The translations under genes and the position numbers were made by a program. DNA of 64,000 nt from Rhipicephalus microplus. Lineage: Eukaryota; Arthropoda; Arachnida; Ixodida; Ixodidae. Positions within the stretch are counted from its first letter, which is position 1. Each line of letters opens with the position of its first letter. The notes beneath the pieces were generated by a model. The model saw only the letters and a list, made by a program, of their open reading frames with translations, made no database searches and was not told the DNA's origin. The stretch covers positions 68,315,906 to 68,379,905 of the forward strand of contig NC_134707.1 in the NCBI RefSeq assembly GCF_043290135.1, read 5' to 3'. Shown here in pieces: positions 1-11,272 of the stretch.

Positions 1-572
1 GTAATCATTCGCTCGCGGTCGTTTCGCTAGCTACGCTTCTATGAAATGTGGTATTACGGGACGTTATTGGATGACGAAGGTACGTAACCGATGCAAACAT
101 GATAAGCATCAGGTGCGTGTCATGTAACAACTTGACTACATGCCACACTCATGATGTGCTCTCGGTGGTTTCGCTAGCTTCACATATACCAAGTCTGGTA
201 TTACGGGACGTGACTGAACGGCGAAGGTATATGACTGGTTTAAACATTATGTTGATGAGATGCGTGTCATGTAACAGCATGACTACATGCTACGCTCATA
301 ATGTGCTCACGGCCCTTTCGCTATTTTCAAATATACCAATTTCGGTATTACGTGATGCGCACGGGCGACATAGGGAAATGACACGTTCATACATAATATT
401 CATGACATGCGTGTCAAGTAACAGCATGGCTACATGCCACACTCGTGATGCGCTCACGGCCCTTTCGCTGGCTTCACAAATGCCGGATTTGGTATTACGT
501 CACGTGAATGAATATAAAAGATATGTGACTGGTGCAAACATGATAATCATAAGATCCATGTCATGTAAAAAA
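1..572 (+). repeat. 147-bp tandem satellite, about four units
   Basis: The phrase beginning GCGTGTCA and followed by TGACTACATGC recurs at 115, 262 and 409, and in decayed form at 556: a spacing of exactly 147 bp. Because 147 is divisible by three, the repeats give a spurious long reading frame (99-1160) with a repeated ~49-residue unit; I do not regard it as a gene. The array enters from the left edge and is broken on the right by the interspersed repeat at 573. A lone diverged unit sits near 57,965-58,090. Confidence 0.85.
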
Positions 573-1349
573 TGGCAGCATATCCACGCAGTGAATATGG
601 AGAGTGGGGCGAAGCATCCGTCCGTTCATTCGTTCTTGCTTCCGTCCGTCCATGAGTCCGTCTATGTGACCGCCCGTGTGTCCATTCTCCCCTCCGTGCG
701 TCCGTATGTTCGTGCGTCCACACGTCCATCTGTGCTCCATCCCGGCCTTCGTCTATGCATCCGCCCCTGCTTCCGTCCATGCATCTATCCGTCGGTGCAG
801 CCATTCATGAGTCCGTCCTTGCATCTGTCTGTGTCCGTTCGTCCATCTATTCAACACTCCAAGTACCACCATCTCGCATCTTTTCATTATATATTCCGCA
901 TATGCACGGCCATTCAGCGGACATTCCAGGGACTAAACGAGAGTTGGCACACGCACACTTTCTTATGGCTTGCGCTTCGTGTCTTCTTCCCATCTTTAAC
1001 CACCTCGAGTTCATGGTATATACTAGTTCACTGTATTTATGGCATTGCGACCCAACGCTCGCTAAACCTTTCTAAAAGCAAGGAGGTTATGCCCAGCGAG
1101 TATAACGTAGCAACGCTTTCTTGTCAGATAGTGCTCAATGTACATGCCAATGGCTGCTAAAGGGGAATGAGAGACAGGAGAATTTGGCTTTTAGTTAACG
1201 CGCACGCTGCATTTTTTTATTGTTCAACGCACACAAGAAATCTCTCACCGGCCTCACCTTGGAGGTCAAAATGTAAGACTTGTTACACACTACGACTACT
1301 ACGAATATGAGGGACAAACGGGTGCCGCTATAAGGAGCTTTGCCACTAA
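573..1349 (+). repeat. Interspersed repeat with GGGGCGAAGC ends, copy A
   Basis: This segment is homologous to 61,552-62,524 (same strand) and partly to 60,118-60,575 (opposite strand). It starts near an A-run followed by GGCAGCATATCCACG, passes GGGGCGAAGC at 606-615, contains a degenerate (CCGTCCATN)n stretch at ~618-850, and ends with the near complement AAGGAGCTTTGCC. The inverted GGGGCGAAGC motifs suggest a non-autonomous DNA element, but they are not exactly terminal and no target duplication was found. No coding capacity is recognised; the Pro-Ser-Val-rich frames come from the CCGTCC repeat. Confidence 0.7.
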
Positions 1350-1459
1350 AACTTGACTACATGCCACACTCAAGGCGCAAATACAAAACGGGTGCCGCTA
1401 TAAGGAGCTTTGCCACTAAAACTTGACTACATGCCACACTCAAGGCGCAAATACAAAAC
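1318..1459 (+). repeat. Two-copy 70-bp direct duplication
   Basis: The 70-bp unit starting GGTGCCGCTATAAGGAGC occurs at 1321 and again at 1391 with no visible difference. The unit holds the end of the interspersed repeat plus a piece of the 147-bp satellite (TTGACTACATGCCACACTCA). It is therefore a recent duplication across the repeat/satellite junction. Confidence 0.9.
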
Positions 1460-1497
1460 AAACGCCGGCACGCGTGCTGCGCCGGCGTTCGTTTTGT
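1453..1497. other. 17-bp-arm inverted repeat (hairpin)
   Basis: Arms 1453-1469 and 1481-1497 are complementary at 16 of 17 positions around an 11-base loop. The core AACGCCGGC / GCCGGCGTT is perfect. It lies directly after the 70-bp duplication. Role unknown; it may be the end of an unrecognised element. Confidence 0.7.
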
Positions 1498-1499
1498 CG

Positions 1500-1893
1500 C
1501 GTCACGACGGCGATGCCAATTTTTTTTAATATATTTATTTGCATAATTCTAAATTTTTTATGCATAGGACTACTATGTTTCGCTCACAACTAACGATGCC
1601 AACGCCGGAATATCCGGAATATCAGCTCTTTCACTGTATCGTGTTTTAGTATATTGATGCCTATCTCAGCGAGCAAAATGTATTCGTAATATTAAAATGA
1701 GTCATCACGATAACTGTTAAGGAATTCCGGACTGGAAATTACGATTTTAAGTGGGCAGAAAAGGGCAGCGTAGGGTGAAAAAAATAAAGTGTATTAAGAA
1801 GACTGAAAATAACAGCAACAAGTATGAGCACTCCTGGGCTTAGGCATACTTAGTTCTTGGCGCACGTTCCGTAGTGATGCATGCAATTATTAA
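1500..1893. other. Unassigned AT-rich stretch upstream of the E2-like gene
   Basis: No repeat or reading frame is recognised here. Any promoter or upstream exon of the gene at 1930 would lie in this stretch or further left in repeats. No clear TATA box or initiator is visible. Confidence 0.4.
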
Positions 1894-1910
1894 AAGGAAA
1901 GCCGTCATAA

Positions 1911-1929
1911 ACATTACTATTTTGTGCAG
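1911..1929 (+). other. Candidate splice acceptor
   Basis: A T-rich run ends in TTTTGTGCAG at 1920-1929, directly before the conserved part of the E2-like frame. The frame is open back to a stop at 1891-1893 but has no ATG before residue 48, so an upstream exon joined here would supply the start. The alternative is a retrocopy that has lost its start codon. Confidence 0.4.
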
Positions 1930-2700
1930 ATTGACGATGAATGCGACGGAAATCCTTGTGGCGGAGGCCCTGACGTTTGGGCATGGTCACCAGACGAGAT
2001 CCTTTCTATTGACGCCATACGAAGAATCCAGTGGGAATTAGCAGAACTGTTTCGAGCTCCCCTTATGCGAGAAGTGTACTTCGATGCTGAAGAAAATGAC
2101 ATAAGCAAGCTACACGTTATTATTGTCGGGCCGAGGAACACCCCGTTTGAGGGTGGTTATTTTTATTTTCTTATCAGATTACCCGGCAGATATCCATCTG
2201 TACCTCCGAAAGTGCGCTTCTTGACCACCGACTTCGGAAATGTCAAGTTTCACCTACAGATATTTGAAACGGAAGACGTCATCTTGAAACTGCTGGGCAC
2301 GGCTTTCGGAAGAATCTCATGGGATCCAGACAAGCACTCAGTGAGGCAAGTTATCCTAACGTTACGATCAATGTTCACCCGTAATCCCTTGAGGAGGGGT
2401 GGTGACGAACTTCCATATGAGTCTTGGAATGCCGACGCGCTCAAACACGAAACTGGACGAGTGGCTGTTTGCGATGCGGTCAGGGCATGTGTTGGAAATA
2501 GCCACCCAGCCACCGCATACTTGCAGCACAAGATAAGACAAAGCTTCTGGAACAAGGCACAGTGGCATATTGCTTCACTGTCAGCAAAAAAACACCTCGA
2601 CGGCCAAGCGTTCCCTGCAACTCTTGGCCCAGAACCTGGAGTCTTCGACCATGCATTAATTGTCAAAAAACTTTTCACTCTGGTTGGAGAGCTGGAGTAG
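1930..2700 (+). CDS. UBE2Z-like E2 ubiquitin-conjugating enzyme homologue, no catalytic Cys
   Basis: The translation (numbered from the codon at 1924, 258 aa to the TAG at 2698) has a UBC fold of the UBE2Z type: an N-terminal helix around residues 27-45, the core TPFEGGYFYF at 73-82, the YPSVPPKVRF segment at 90-99, and the long C-terminal extension of UBE2Z with HETGRVAVCD at 175-184. In UBE2Z the active-site segment reads V-C-L-S-I-L-G-T; here it is V-I-L-K-L-L-G-T, so Ile120 replaces the catalytic Cys. The Asn-containing motif just before it is also lost. A thioester with ubiquitin or FAT10 is therefore not expected. The frame is intact, single-exon and has no ATG before Met48; a splice acceptor precedes it and AATAAA follows. 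It could be the last exon of a catalytically dead E2 variant or an expressed retrocopy. E2 homology is confident; function is not. Confidence 0.85.
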   Translation: MDDECDGNPCGGGPDVWAWSPDEILSIDAIRRIQWELAELFRAPLMREVYFDAEENDISKLHVIIVGPRNTPFEGGYFYFLIRLPGRYPSVPPKVRFLTTDFGNVKFHLQIFETEDVILKLLGTAFGRISWDPDKHSVRQVILTLRSMFTRNPLRRGGDELPYESWNADALKHETGRVAVCDAVRACVGNSHPATAYLQHKIRQSFWNKAQWHIASLSAKKHLDGQAFPATLGPEPGVFDHALIVKKLFTLVGELE

Positions 2701-2814
2701 CTTTTGAAAGCGGCTTCGACATGGTGGCAACGATGGCAGTCGGAACTGTATTCTGGAAATAGGCTGGTAGCAAGTAGCCACCAGAGGTTGCTAAAGACAC
2801 GTTTTTTCCAGCAG

Positions 2815-2820
2815 AATAAA
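2815..2820 (+). terminator. Poly(A) signal of the E2-like gene
   Basis: A canonical AATAAA lies 115 bp after the TAG stop, in the expected position for the 3' end of the mRNA. Confidence 0.6.
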
Positions 2821-3100
2821 ATTATGGGACTGGTGCACGACGCACTTTACAGTGTTAGGTTTTGAGATGTACGTTTTCTGCAATTAGTCTACATATTTCT
2901 GATGTGAAAGTTCCTTATGATTGTTGTCGAGCAACATACATTATACTATTTGGCATAAAAGAATCTAGTTCTGACCAGAGAAAATAACCTCAAACAAAAT
3001 GAGTATGGTCAGCAGAGAGTTTTCTAGAAGTAATCAATTTTCCTATTCGATTACTCGACATAGAAATAAGAGCTACATTGCACACGTGTATATTTTAAGC

Positions 3101-3136
3101 ATCAGCAAGCTACGCGTAAATATTGTTGGGCCGAGG
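3101..3136 (+). pseudogene. 36-bp fragment of a second UBE2Z-like copy
   Basis: Positions 3101-3136 match 2101-2136 of the E2-like gene at 31 of 36 bases, including GGGCCGAGG, with no gap. This is the segment just before the TPFEGGYF motif. Homology stops on both sides, so this is a scrap of a duplicated or retroposed paralogue. Confidence 0.6.
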
Positions 3137-6100
3137 CTACTTTATTTAATGTTGTATTGCTCATGAATGCGTGGCTTCATCATTTTCGTCATAGAATGGC
3201 GTCTGGCGCACGATCATTGTGGTTTCAAAAAGCAGGATTCACATTGATGTGGCAAAAGCAGCCATCAATAAAATAAAGAACTCATCAGCGAACCAAAGGC
3301 AATCGGCGTTTCTCCCAACCTATCCGGTGCTCTTGGATTGCGTCCGAAACGCCGCGTATAAAAAATTGCATCGGTGCGTAAGGCGATCAGCCAAATGTGG
3401 CTTTCTACTTGGAACCTGAATAGCTGGACAACGTTGTCGCGTGCACTGCCAAACCCTTTCTTCTAGACACGTGTATAACCTGGCCATCAGCCACGGGCAG
3501 CGGAACACAATCGCGCCATTGGTCAGTGACAGTTTTCTATTTTTAAATGGCGAGGATATACATTGGTTATTTAAATGCGATAAAATTGAACAGACTGAAG
3601 TCTGCAGTGCTGACGAATGAAAAAATGAACATATTGCAGTATGAATCAAACCCAACCATTATACGTCGCAGTCAGTTATACCACCCTAAGTTTTCCCAGG
3701 TCTTCTTCATTGCACGGGCTGTTTTTTTTTTCGTCCCTGTCCCGGCACGCTTCGAAAACGCTATGGTCCGACCCGCCTGAGCGCAGTGCTTTGAAATATG
3801 GCCGGTACTCGACCAAGGCTTTCGAGGTTTGCGCATGGCGGTGAATTATGCATTGACCGTAAACAAGGCATTGTCCGATGATCAATTATTTTGAAGATAC
3901 CTGCCGCAAACTAGATATTTTCTGCAGTTTTGAGAACCTATTTTGTCTCAACTTTTACAGGCCTGCGCTTATTTTTGGTTAATACCACAGTAACCCATTG
4001 TGAAAGTATTGCAGGACATTATAATTTATAATTGCCGTCATAGCTAGCTGCCTCATCTACGCAGGGCTAACCACGTAGTTTTCTTTTTGCATTTCACAGA
4101 ACAACTGTGAAATATTATCTCCCGTAAATCAGAAAAAGTGGCAAACATTTAGAGTTTCAGTCTACTTAACTTGCATAAGAGCTTTGGCTGTTGAAGAAAA
4201 GTATTGTTTTGCAAAGTTGACTTATGGCACAAAACAATAATAAAAGCGTGCTCTTATTGATTCCGGAAAGAATACACCAGGCTGGGCAGTGTTACATAAA
4301 GCTCTGTGCCAACTTCTCGGCAGGTAACTGCGCCCAATGCACATTACGCATTCAAGCTCAAAGCGAAACTTGAGATAGGGGGAAGGTGGGGTGCGAAATT
4401 CGTCTTCAAAAGTTGGACGCGATAACAAAATATTTTGTCACTAGTGCCGACTTCAGCCGCTTACAGTCTATTTTTATTGAATATTGTTGTTATAGAAGTT
4501 CGAATTGTGATTTACTACAATGTGATCGATAGATTTGCAAATGACTTGAAAGTGAAGCTTTCACATATGACTCAATTATTCGTAATGGGTCGCTTGCATT
4601 AAATCACGTGTAATTGTGCACGTGAAATGGTTTCGAAGCTGCTATGCACCCATTACTTGGTCTTGAGGAAATACGCACAGTAACGTGCCTTTCGTATTGC
4701 TTGGCCGCCTTCAAACCACGAAGTCGTTATGATAAGAATACTTTCTGACGCCAAAGGGGATTGTATTTTTGTAGCACGCAATAAAGGTTCAATATTTAAG
4801 GTTATGTTAAAAACGGTTTTAAAAAGCATGTGTTTAGAAAGCAAGAACGTTATTTAACGTAAATTTACAAGCGCGGAAAGTTAAATTTCACAGCATTTCC
4901 AAGAACAGGCAAGACTGTTAGCAAGAACACCTACTTGCCATGCAAAGTACCCTAGTTCGATCCTGAGTAGGTTTTTAATAATAAGTATATTTGCATCTTT
5001 CATGATTTTTCGATCACGCACAAGATGATTTTTCGCTTACAACCAACAATGCTCACACTTAAGCAGACTCCATCGCCGACATGGGTGCCGGAATCGCTCT
5101 GGAGCATTAACACAATCAAGTTGAAAAGTTCTTTGACTCAGCGTTTTTCTTCCCCGGATCACCGCCACGCCAGTGCCATAGATATATGTCAAAGCCAGCT
5201 ACACCCATTAGCGAGAAAGAGCCGCTGACCTCGCTGTTCCCAGAAGATGCCTATGTCGTTCTCTTAGTTAGGCAGCTTTCGATCTTCAAAAGTGTTATGC
5301 ATTAAAGCAAGAATAGACTTAAGGCTCAGTCAGCGGTTTCTTTAGGGCTTCTCGTCGAACGAGGCATGTCAGGTGTGTGTCCAGACAGCAATCCCCCGCA
5401 GGAAGCGTAAGCGGAAGAGGGGGATGCCTAGCCGCTGATGGCTGAAGGCCTCATCGCAAACTAGATAGCGAAGTCTGGCCGCCTCTGGCTCGCGGTTATC
5501 GTTCCAAGCTCAGAGCTCGCGGCAGTGACAATGAAGGAGATGAGATCTGTGGCAAAAAGGAAAACAAATGGTGACCATAGAAGGAAGGAAAGGCGAATAG
5601 TGAAGAATACGCTAACTTTCAACAGGCCTAGCGCCCGAGTGGAAGGACATTTCACGTGAATTGAAAATATTTTACTGCTTCAGTGGGCTTCATTTCACTT
5701 GAACGATAAGCTCAAAGAGCAAAGCAAAACAGCCTACAAACTCAATTATACAGAAATGTATGAGACCCAGGCCTAATGAGGGTCTGGCTCAGGCCCGAGC
5801 CTCACCCGAGATCAATGTTCATGAGCCCAAGCCTGGCCCAGGCTCAATCTGACAATCTGTTACCCGGCACAATTCGGTCCGTAGGCCTGGCTTGGCCTGC
5901 TAGTGCTTCATTTGCAGGTGTCTAAATTGCTTTGAAAAAAGGCTAATTCGGTGTATTATTTGTGCAACGTCAATTGTTTGAAGTGCCAGCCCTATAATAG
6001 TATAACAAGCAGTGCACATAAATAGGTACTCCTACAATACAGATGTCATTTCGCGTTCACTAAATTAACTAGGGTGCTAATCCTGGCTGCGCTTTTATTG

Positions 6101-8379
6101 CTGTGAAAAAATCTCAATTAGTGCTGCTATAATTCAGACAGCTAGAGAAGGTGACGACCTACGGAGTCGTCCTCTACAGAACGCGCCTCGATTGTGTGCT
6201 GTGCATGATGCCGCCGATGAGCTCCCCGTAGTTTTGCTGTCGACAGTATACAAATAACCTCGCAGAACGTATCTTTGTATAATGTGAAAACGCAGAGTTT
6301 ATTTCAATCAATTTTTTTAATGCCAAAATAATTTGGACCTACAGAAAGCCGCAGCGCCCGCTTCAGGCTGTCAACGCGATGGAGGCTGCCTAAATGGTTC
6401 CTTGCATGATAGGCAGACTACCAACCATGTGAAAAAAATTCAGCTAACAACAATTACCATGGGGTATTAGGTTATGCGAATCATGTGGAGAGAAGGTAGC
6501 TGTACTGTAATGTTTATTATAAACCTAAACGTCAAGAAATTACGTGTGAGATATGTACCAATGCAGTACACGCAGACATATGTTGAAGAGTCGCATATGT
6601 TTTCATAAGAAGTCCACGGCTACGAAACAATAACAGCGGCATGGGTATGACCAAAACTAGAAGCTGCAAGTTGACATCTAGCGCTTGTATTTGGAAAATG
6701 GTAGCGCTAGATAGTGCTGCGAATACCAACTTTTGTGCACGGCGCTTTGCTGCAATTGACGTCAACCACACGTGATGTCTATATCACAGAAGTACACCCA
6801 CTGGTAAGGTAAGTCGGAACTTGCGAGGGGTGGTCGCACTCAGATAAAACTGCATCGCCCTCCCACCTGACGTTGGGCATCGGGGGACGAGACATGTCGG
6901 TGTGCGTGCGCACCGTATCAAATTCGCGGCGGGATGCTTTTGCTCGTTTAACAGAAGGTGATAGCTGAATAGACGTTGCATTATGAGGTTGGTGTCGCTG
7001 TCTTTGTTCAACTCGTCGCCCGCTCAGCTGGACGGGGACAATACTTAGCAGACGGATTTCCTCTTAGTATACTGGGAACGGAAAAGGACGCAGTTTTTGT
7101 AACTGACATTGTAATATGGCCTGCTCAAACAATAATTTGCCTGGACGTTTACCTTCCCAAAATGCCTCAAATGAAGAAAGGAACGTGGCAATATCATTGC
7201 TTAAGCCTACGTAGCCGAACATTGTCGGTACTCAAGACTGAAACTTGTATCTGTCTTATAGTTTAGAAAGTTTATTTGTAGCTTGAAAGAGCTACCGAGA
7301 TTGGTCTAAAAATATTTCGATATACAATATAGCAATTCTTTCCGACAGCGTTAACACCGTTGTTGTGCTTACATCGCGGCCGTGCTTCCTGGCATGGGCG
7401 TAAAGGCAATTATTGAAATTGAATGCCGAGTTGTCCACCCTGGCAAAAAGTGCACTATTTTCGAGTGTCGACAGCATTTTTTTTTGCTTTTTTGTATTGA
7501 CTGAAGGCGTTGCTCGCTTTGTTGCTTGCTAGCTTACTTGCACTTATGGGTTTTCCATTACACCGACGGTCACTGACGGAGGAAAATAACTTAAAATTTA
7601 AAAGAAGAGTAAAGAGTTATTAGTTACCTAAGAATGTTATAGTGACGTTACATTGAAATAAAGTGAGTATAGAAATATTATTTCGTGGGATGCCATACAG
7701 AGAGAAGAACGCATCCCAACAAAAACATAATGACTGTTTGTTAACGCGGAAGCAGCAGCAGGGCGAGCATTCCGACGTTGGGCTCGAACGGTTAGGTAAA
7801 CAAAAGATGAAATCAAGCTTAATAGCTTGGGCATGAGTAAACTACAAGAGTGGCCACTCGGGCCAAAAGACTCGGCATAGAGTTTAATAAAAGGTAGAGG
7901 ACACTTCCACACACCCCTGCGGCTGATTTGGTTCGTGGTGCACCAAATGGCTGTGCTCAAACTTTGCAGCCTCAGAGATGGCAGACCACAGAAAAGACTG
8001 TCTCGAAGGCCATCTTCTCCTAACTAGGATTATTATACAGCCTCCGAGACCACTTTACGTGTGTGCTAATCTCTGGGAACATACTTTAATTTCTTTTTTA
8101 ACGCGCCATTTCCATGCATCGATGAGCTTCGTGTAAGCCGCACCGCTAGAGCGGCAAGCGCACGATGTCAATGTGTGCCTATTCACACAATTTATTTAAA
8201 ACATGACAATACTTAGAGGAGTGCAAACTTCAATTTTCAAGTGATTATCTTTGTCAGGACATGTCGCCTTTGTTGATTTTTGATAGATGCAGGCACAAAG
8301 AGAGGTTGATTGCACTGAGAGAAGCGAAAATACAACTGCCATGTCAAGATTATATATTACACACAAAAAATAAACATAC
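3137..8379. other. Intergenic stretch, no gene recognised
   Basis: Both strands carry only short frames (under ~115 aa) with no recognisable motif. Around 5765-5890 there is a degenerate GGCCC/GAGCC-rich low-complexity tract. Positions 5395-5440 hold a small CCCCC/GGGGG hairpin. No SINE head, reverse transcriptase motif or terminal repeat was seen, though old unrecognised repeats are likely. Confidence 0.5.
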
Positions 8380-8537
8380 TGTTATGTTTAGAAATGTGCT
8401 CATTCCACTGTGGCGTAGCGGAAGACTTGAAGGTGTCGTGCACCGGAGGCCTGTCTCACTAGCTGAACGTCCTATTCTCTAATCTGCCTTTTCCGCGTTA
8501 CCTAGAGGCTCATACCCGATTTGCATATGCAGTAACA
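8380..8537 (-). repeat. Candidate 3' LTR of Gypsy-1 with polypurine tract
   Basis: On the minus strand an AGGGAGGGAAA tract (8538-8548) is followed directly by TGTTACTGCA at 8537. The stretch can close at 8380 with CATAACA, giving TGTTA...TAACA ends and a 158-bp LTR. Without a matching 5' LTR the right limit is a guess. Confidence 0.4.
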
Positions 8538-8571
8538 TTTCCCTCCCTGCAGACGAAGCCCACCGGGCGAG

Positions 8572-8871
8572 TTAAAGAGTCTCTCTGAGAATATAGCGCT
8601 TCAAACGTGCTATATGGACAAGTTCAGTCTTTGCACACCACCGGCCATTTGAATGAAGGCGTGCTACGCGGTAAGTTAAATCGCCTATACGGTCTAGAAC
8701 AACATGAAGTCCCTTATGGCGCGCCAGCAATTTTTCATACAACCCACGTTTCTTATTTGGCACCCACAGCAACACGAGGTCTCCGCGAATATACGTCACG
8801 TGTTGACGTTCACGGGCAAAACATGTCTTCGAGCGATCTTGCGGAGCAGGGTGCACAGGCAAGCAAGTCAT
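8572..8871 (-). pseudogene. Gypsy-1 integrase C-terminal module
   Basis: The frame carries the DNA-binding C-terminal region usual after the integrase core. It has a GDLVLLWVPNKKRGLYEKLL-type segment (a basic, GPY/F-like module), then DLTYRVARL and VHIARLKRY near the end. It lies immediately before the polypurine tract, as expected for the end of pol. It is in another frame from the integrase core at 8868-9656, so at least one frameshift separates them. Confidence 0.8.
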
Positions 8872-9656
8872 CGGCCTTTTACGGCGTGGCGGACGATTTC
8901 AAATATACCGGAATCATTGTGGTCAAAAAACGGGAAGACGATATCTAGGGTATGACGAGGCAGCTGAGCATACAGAAAAAAAAACACTCTAGCTGGTAGT
9001 TTCATGCTGTGCTGTGTTAATTGCGTAATTGATGAAAGGTAGCACGCCGTCCCAGTTCTTGTGATGTGCTGCGACATACATAGATAGCATGTTAGTGAGA
9101 GTCCTGTTAATTCATTCAGTGAAGACGTTTGTTTGCGGAAGATATGGCGTAGAGTGCCGAAAGCTTGAAGCGCATAGACAAAGCATCTCTTCCACCACGT
9201 CTGAAGTGGATTGTCGCCAACGATCACTGATAACAATTTTAGGGGGTCCATGTCATAGAACCACAAAACACAGCATAAATAAAACACGTAACCTGCAATT
9301 GCCGACGGTAAAGCAGCTGTCTCGCAGCACCTTGTTAGGTGATCGGTACATACGACCATCCAGCGATTGCCATTAGAAGACCTCGGAAAGAGACCTAGAA
9401 GGTCAATCCCAACTTGCTCAAATGGAGTTCTAGAGGGTGGAATAGGATTTAGTTGCCCTGGAGAAGCACTGGTAGGGCGCTTGCGGCGTTGGCACTCGTT
9501 GCAACTAGAGACGTACTGTTTCGCCATCTGGCGCATTTTCGGCAAGTAAAATTTTTCTTGAAGCCGGCAAAGAGTTTTCGCTGTGCATAAATGGCCGGAC
9601 GTTGGGTCATCATGCATAGCCTGCAAGACGGAAACGCGCAGACTCTTCGGAACCAC
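8868..9656 (-). pseudogene. Gypsy-1 integrase, zinc finger and core
   Basis: The N-terminal HHCC zinc finger is recognisable: a HDDP...GHL segment followed by SSCNECQRRK with its Cys-x2-Cys pair. The core begins with FEQVGIDLLG, which carries the first catalytic Asp, and CTDHLTRCCET follows. The second Asp region is scrambled (VIVGDNPLQTWW in place of the usual SDRG..F motif), and homology fades after that through frameshifts. The element could not integrate by its own enzyme. The neighbours are RNase H upstream and the C-terminal module downstream, both on the same strand. Confidence 0.85.
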
Positions 9657-9727
9657 GAAAAGCTATCGTAAGCCGGTCGTAGCATAGTTCTTTTGGTACA
9701 CAAGCCCGTCGCACACGCAAAACCGAG

Positions 9728-10321
9728 TCACCGATGATCTTGACTCTGTAGAAAGGAGCTCCTGTATGGTCTGGTCCCTTTTCTGCTCAATTCTAAAGCA
9801 TTAGTATCAGGAAATAGCCGGTCCAATGGTGCGATATTAGGGTTGAATTTGGCCGCGTCACAGTCCGTCGATAGAAGCAGTACTCGCGAAATACAATCTG
9901 CATCAGTCTGACGACGACGACTTTTATAGTAAAGCGTAAAGTCGTATTCCTGCAGACGGAGAGCCCAATGCGCTAGTCGACCAGATGGGTCACGCAGATT
10001 GACCAACCAGCAGAGTGAATGATGATTTGTCACGATAGTAAATGGACGTCCGTACACCCACAAACGCTGCACTGCGAAGACTACTGCGAAGCATTCTTGC
10101 TCTGTGATGGTGTAGTTACGCTTGGACTTGCTTAGCGAGTGACTTGCATACGCAACGACATATTTTTTGGAATCCAAGCGTTGAACCAACACAGCGCCTA
10201 CCCCGACACCATTACCGTCTGTGTAAAGTTCTGTCGGAGCTAGACGATTCAATTGTCGAAGAATCGGATGGGATGTGAAAAGCAACTTCAACTCAGAAAA
10301 AGCGGACGCACATTCCGGAGT
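9728..10321 (-). pseudogene. Gypsy-1 RNase H domain
   Basis: RNase H of the Ty3/Gypsy type, which removes the RNA strand during reverse transcription. The first catalytic Asp is kept in LYTDGNGVGVGAVLVQR and the Glu in TITEQECFAVVFAV. The later Asp, normally in VTDHHSL, is Asn here (VTNHHSL), so the active site is damaged. The domain follows the RT connection region and precedes the integrase; the frame ends at a stop near 9728. Confidence 0.85.
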
Positions 10322-11272
10322 TCAGTCAAAAGGCATGCCATTCTGAAGCAGGCACATGAGGGGCTGTGCGATATTGGCAAACCCACGAATGAATCGACGG
10401 AAGTATGAGAAGATGCCTAAAAAGCACCGTCGTTGTTTCGCTGAGTGAGGTTCCTTGAACACCTCCACCGCAGCCGTCTTCAAGTGATCCGGCCGTATGC
10501 CTTCTTTGTTCACCAAGTGTCCAAGTACGAGTGTTTGGCGCTTTCCGAAGTGACATTTCTTTGAGTTGAGCACTTAGCGTGCTTTGCTAAGGCAGTTCAG
10601 CATGAGGTGAAGGCGTTTGTTGTGCTCACAGAATGTGCGCCAGATAACATATCGTCCAGATAACACATACATACTACCCAATTCAATCTACGTAGAATGT
10701 TGTCAATGAAGCGCTCACAAGTTGCAGGCGCGTTGCTTTGTCCGAATGGCATCACATCGAGTTCAAAAAGCCCATCTGGTGTAACAAATGCCGTTTTCTC
10801 TTTGCCTTCCTCGTGCATTGAAATTTGCCAATAGCGAGACCTCAAATCAACAGACGAAAAGTAGGAGGCTGATGAAAGACAGTCTAAAGCACCATCAATA
10901 CGTGGAAGTGGGTATACGTAATTTTTTGTGATGGCGTTGAGATCGCAGTAGTCGACGCAAAATCGCCATGTTCCATCTTTCTTCCTGACCAATATTACAG
11001 GAGCGGCCCACGGACTGCATAATTCCTGAATCACATTTTTCTTTAGCATCTCGCCAACATGTTCATTGATCACTGCGCGTTCCGAAGGCGATACCCGGTA
11101 TGGCTTTTTGTCGGAGAGGTCTATGGTATGCCGTATCTATGCGGTGTTTTACACGAGAAGCAGAGAATGATAGTGGAGCCTGTAGCTGTGCAAAATCGAC
11201 AAGACCAGCATGTTTGCGCAGAATACTCACCAGGTCATCACTCTCGTTGGTGCTAAGAGACTTGTCAATCAT
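10322..11272 (-). pseudogene. Gypsy-1 reverse transcriptase
   Basis: RT motifs in order: APVILVRKKDGTWRFCVDY, the SSVDLRSRYWQI segment with the first catalytic Asp, FGQSNAPATCERF, and YLDDM (the catalytic Asp pair). The thumb/connection part continues in another frame at 10,322-10,573 (SKKCHFGK, RCFLGIFSYFRRFI). A further frame at 11,063-11,272 (TNESDDLVSILRKHAGLV) supplies the region upstream of RT. At least two frameshifts, near 11,070 and 10,600, break the gene, though the YLDD residues survive. Confidence 0.9.

Noticed and set aside
99..1160. 353-residue open frame with repeated ~49-aa units
   Set aside because: It is produced by a 147-bp tandem satellite (a multiple of three) running into a CCGTCC-type repeat; there is no domain or start context supporting a gene.
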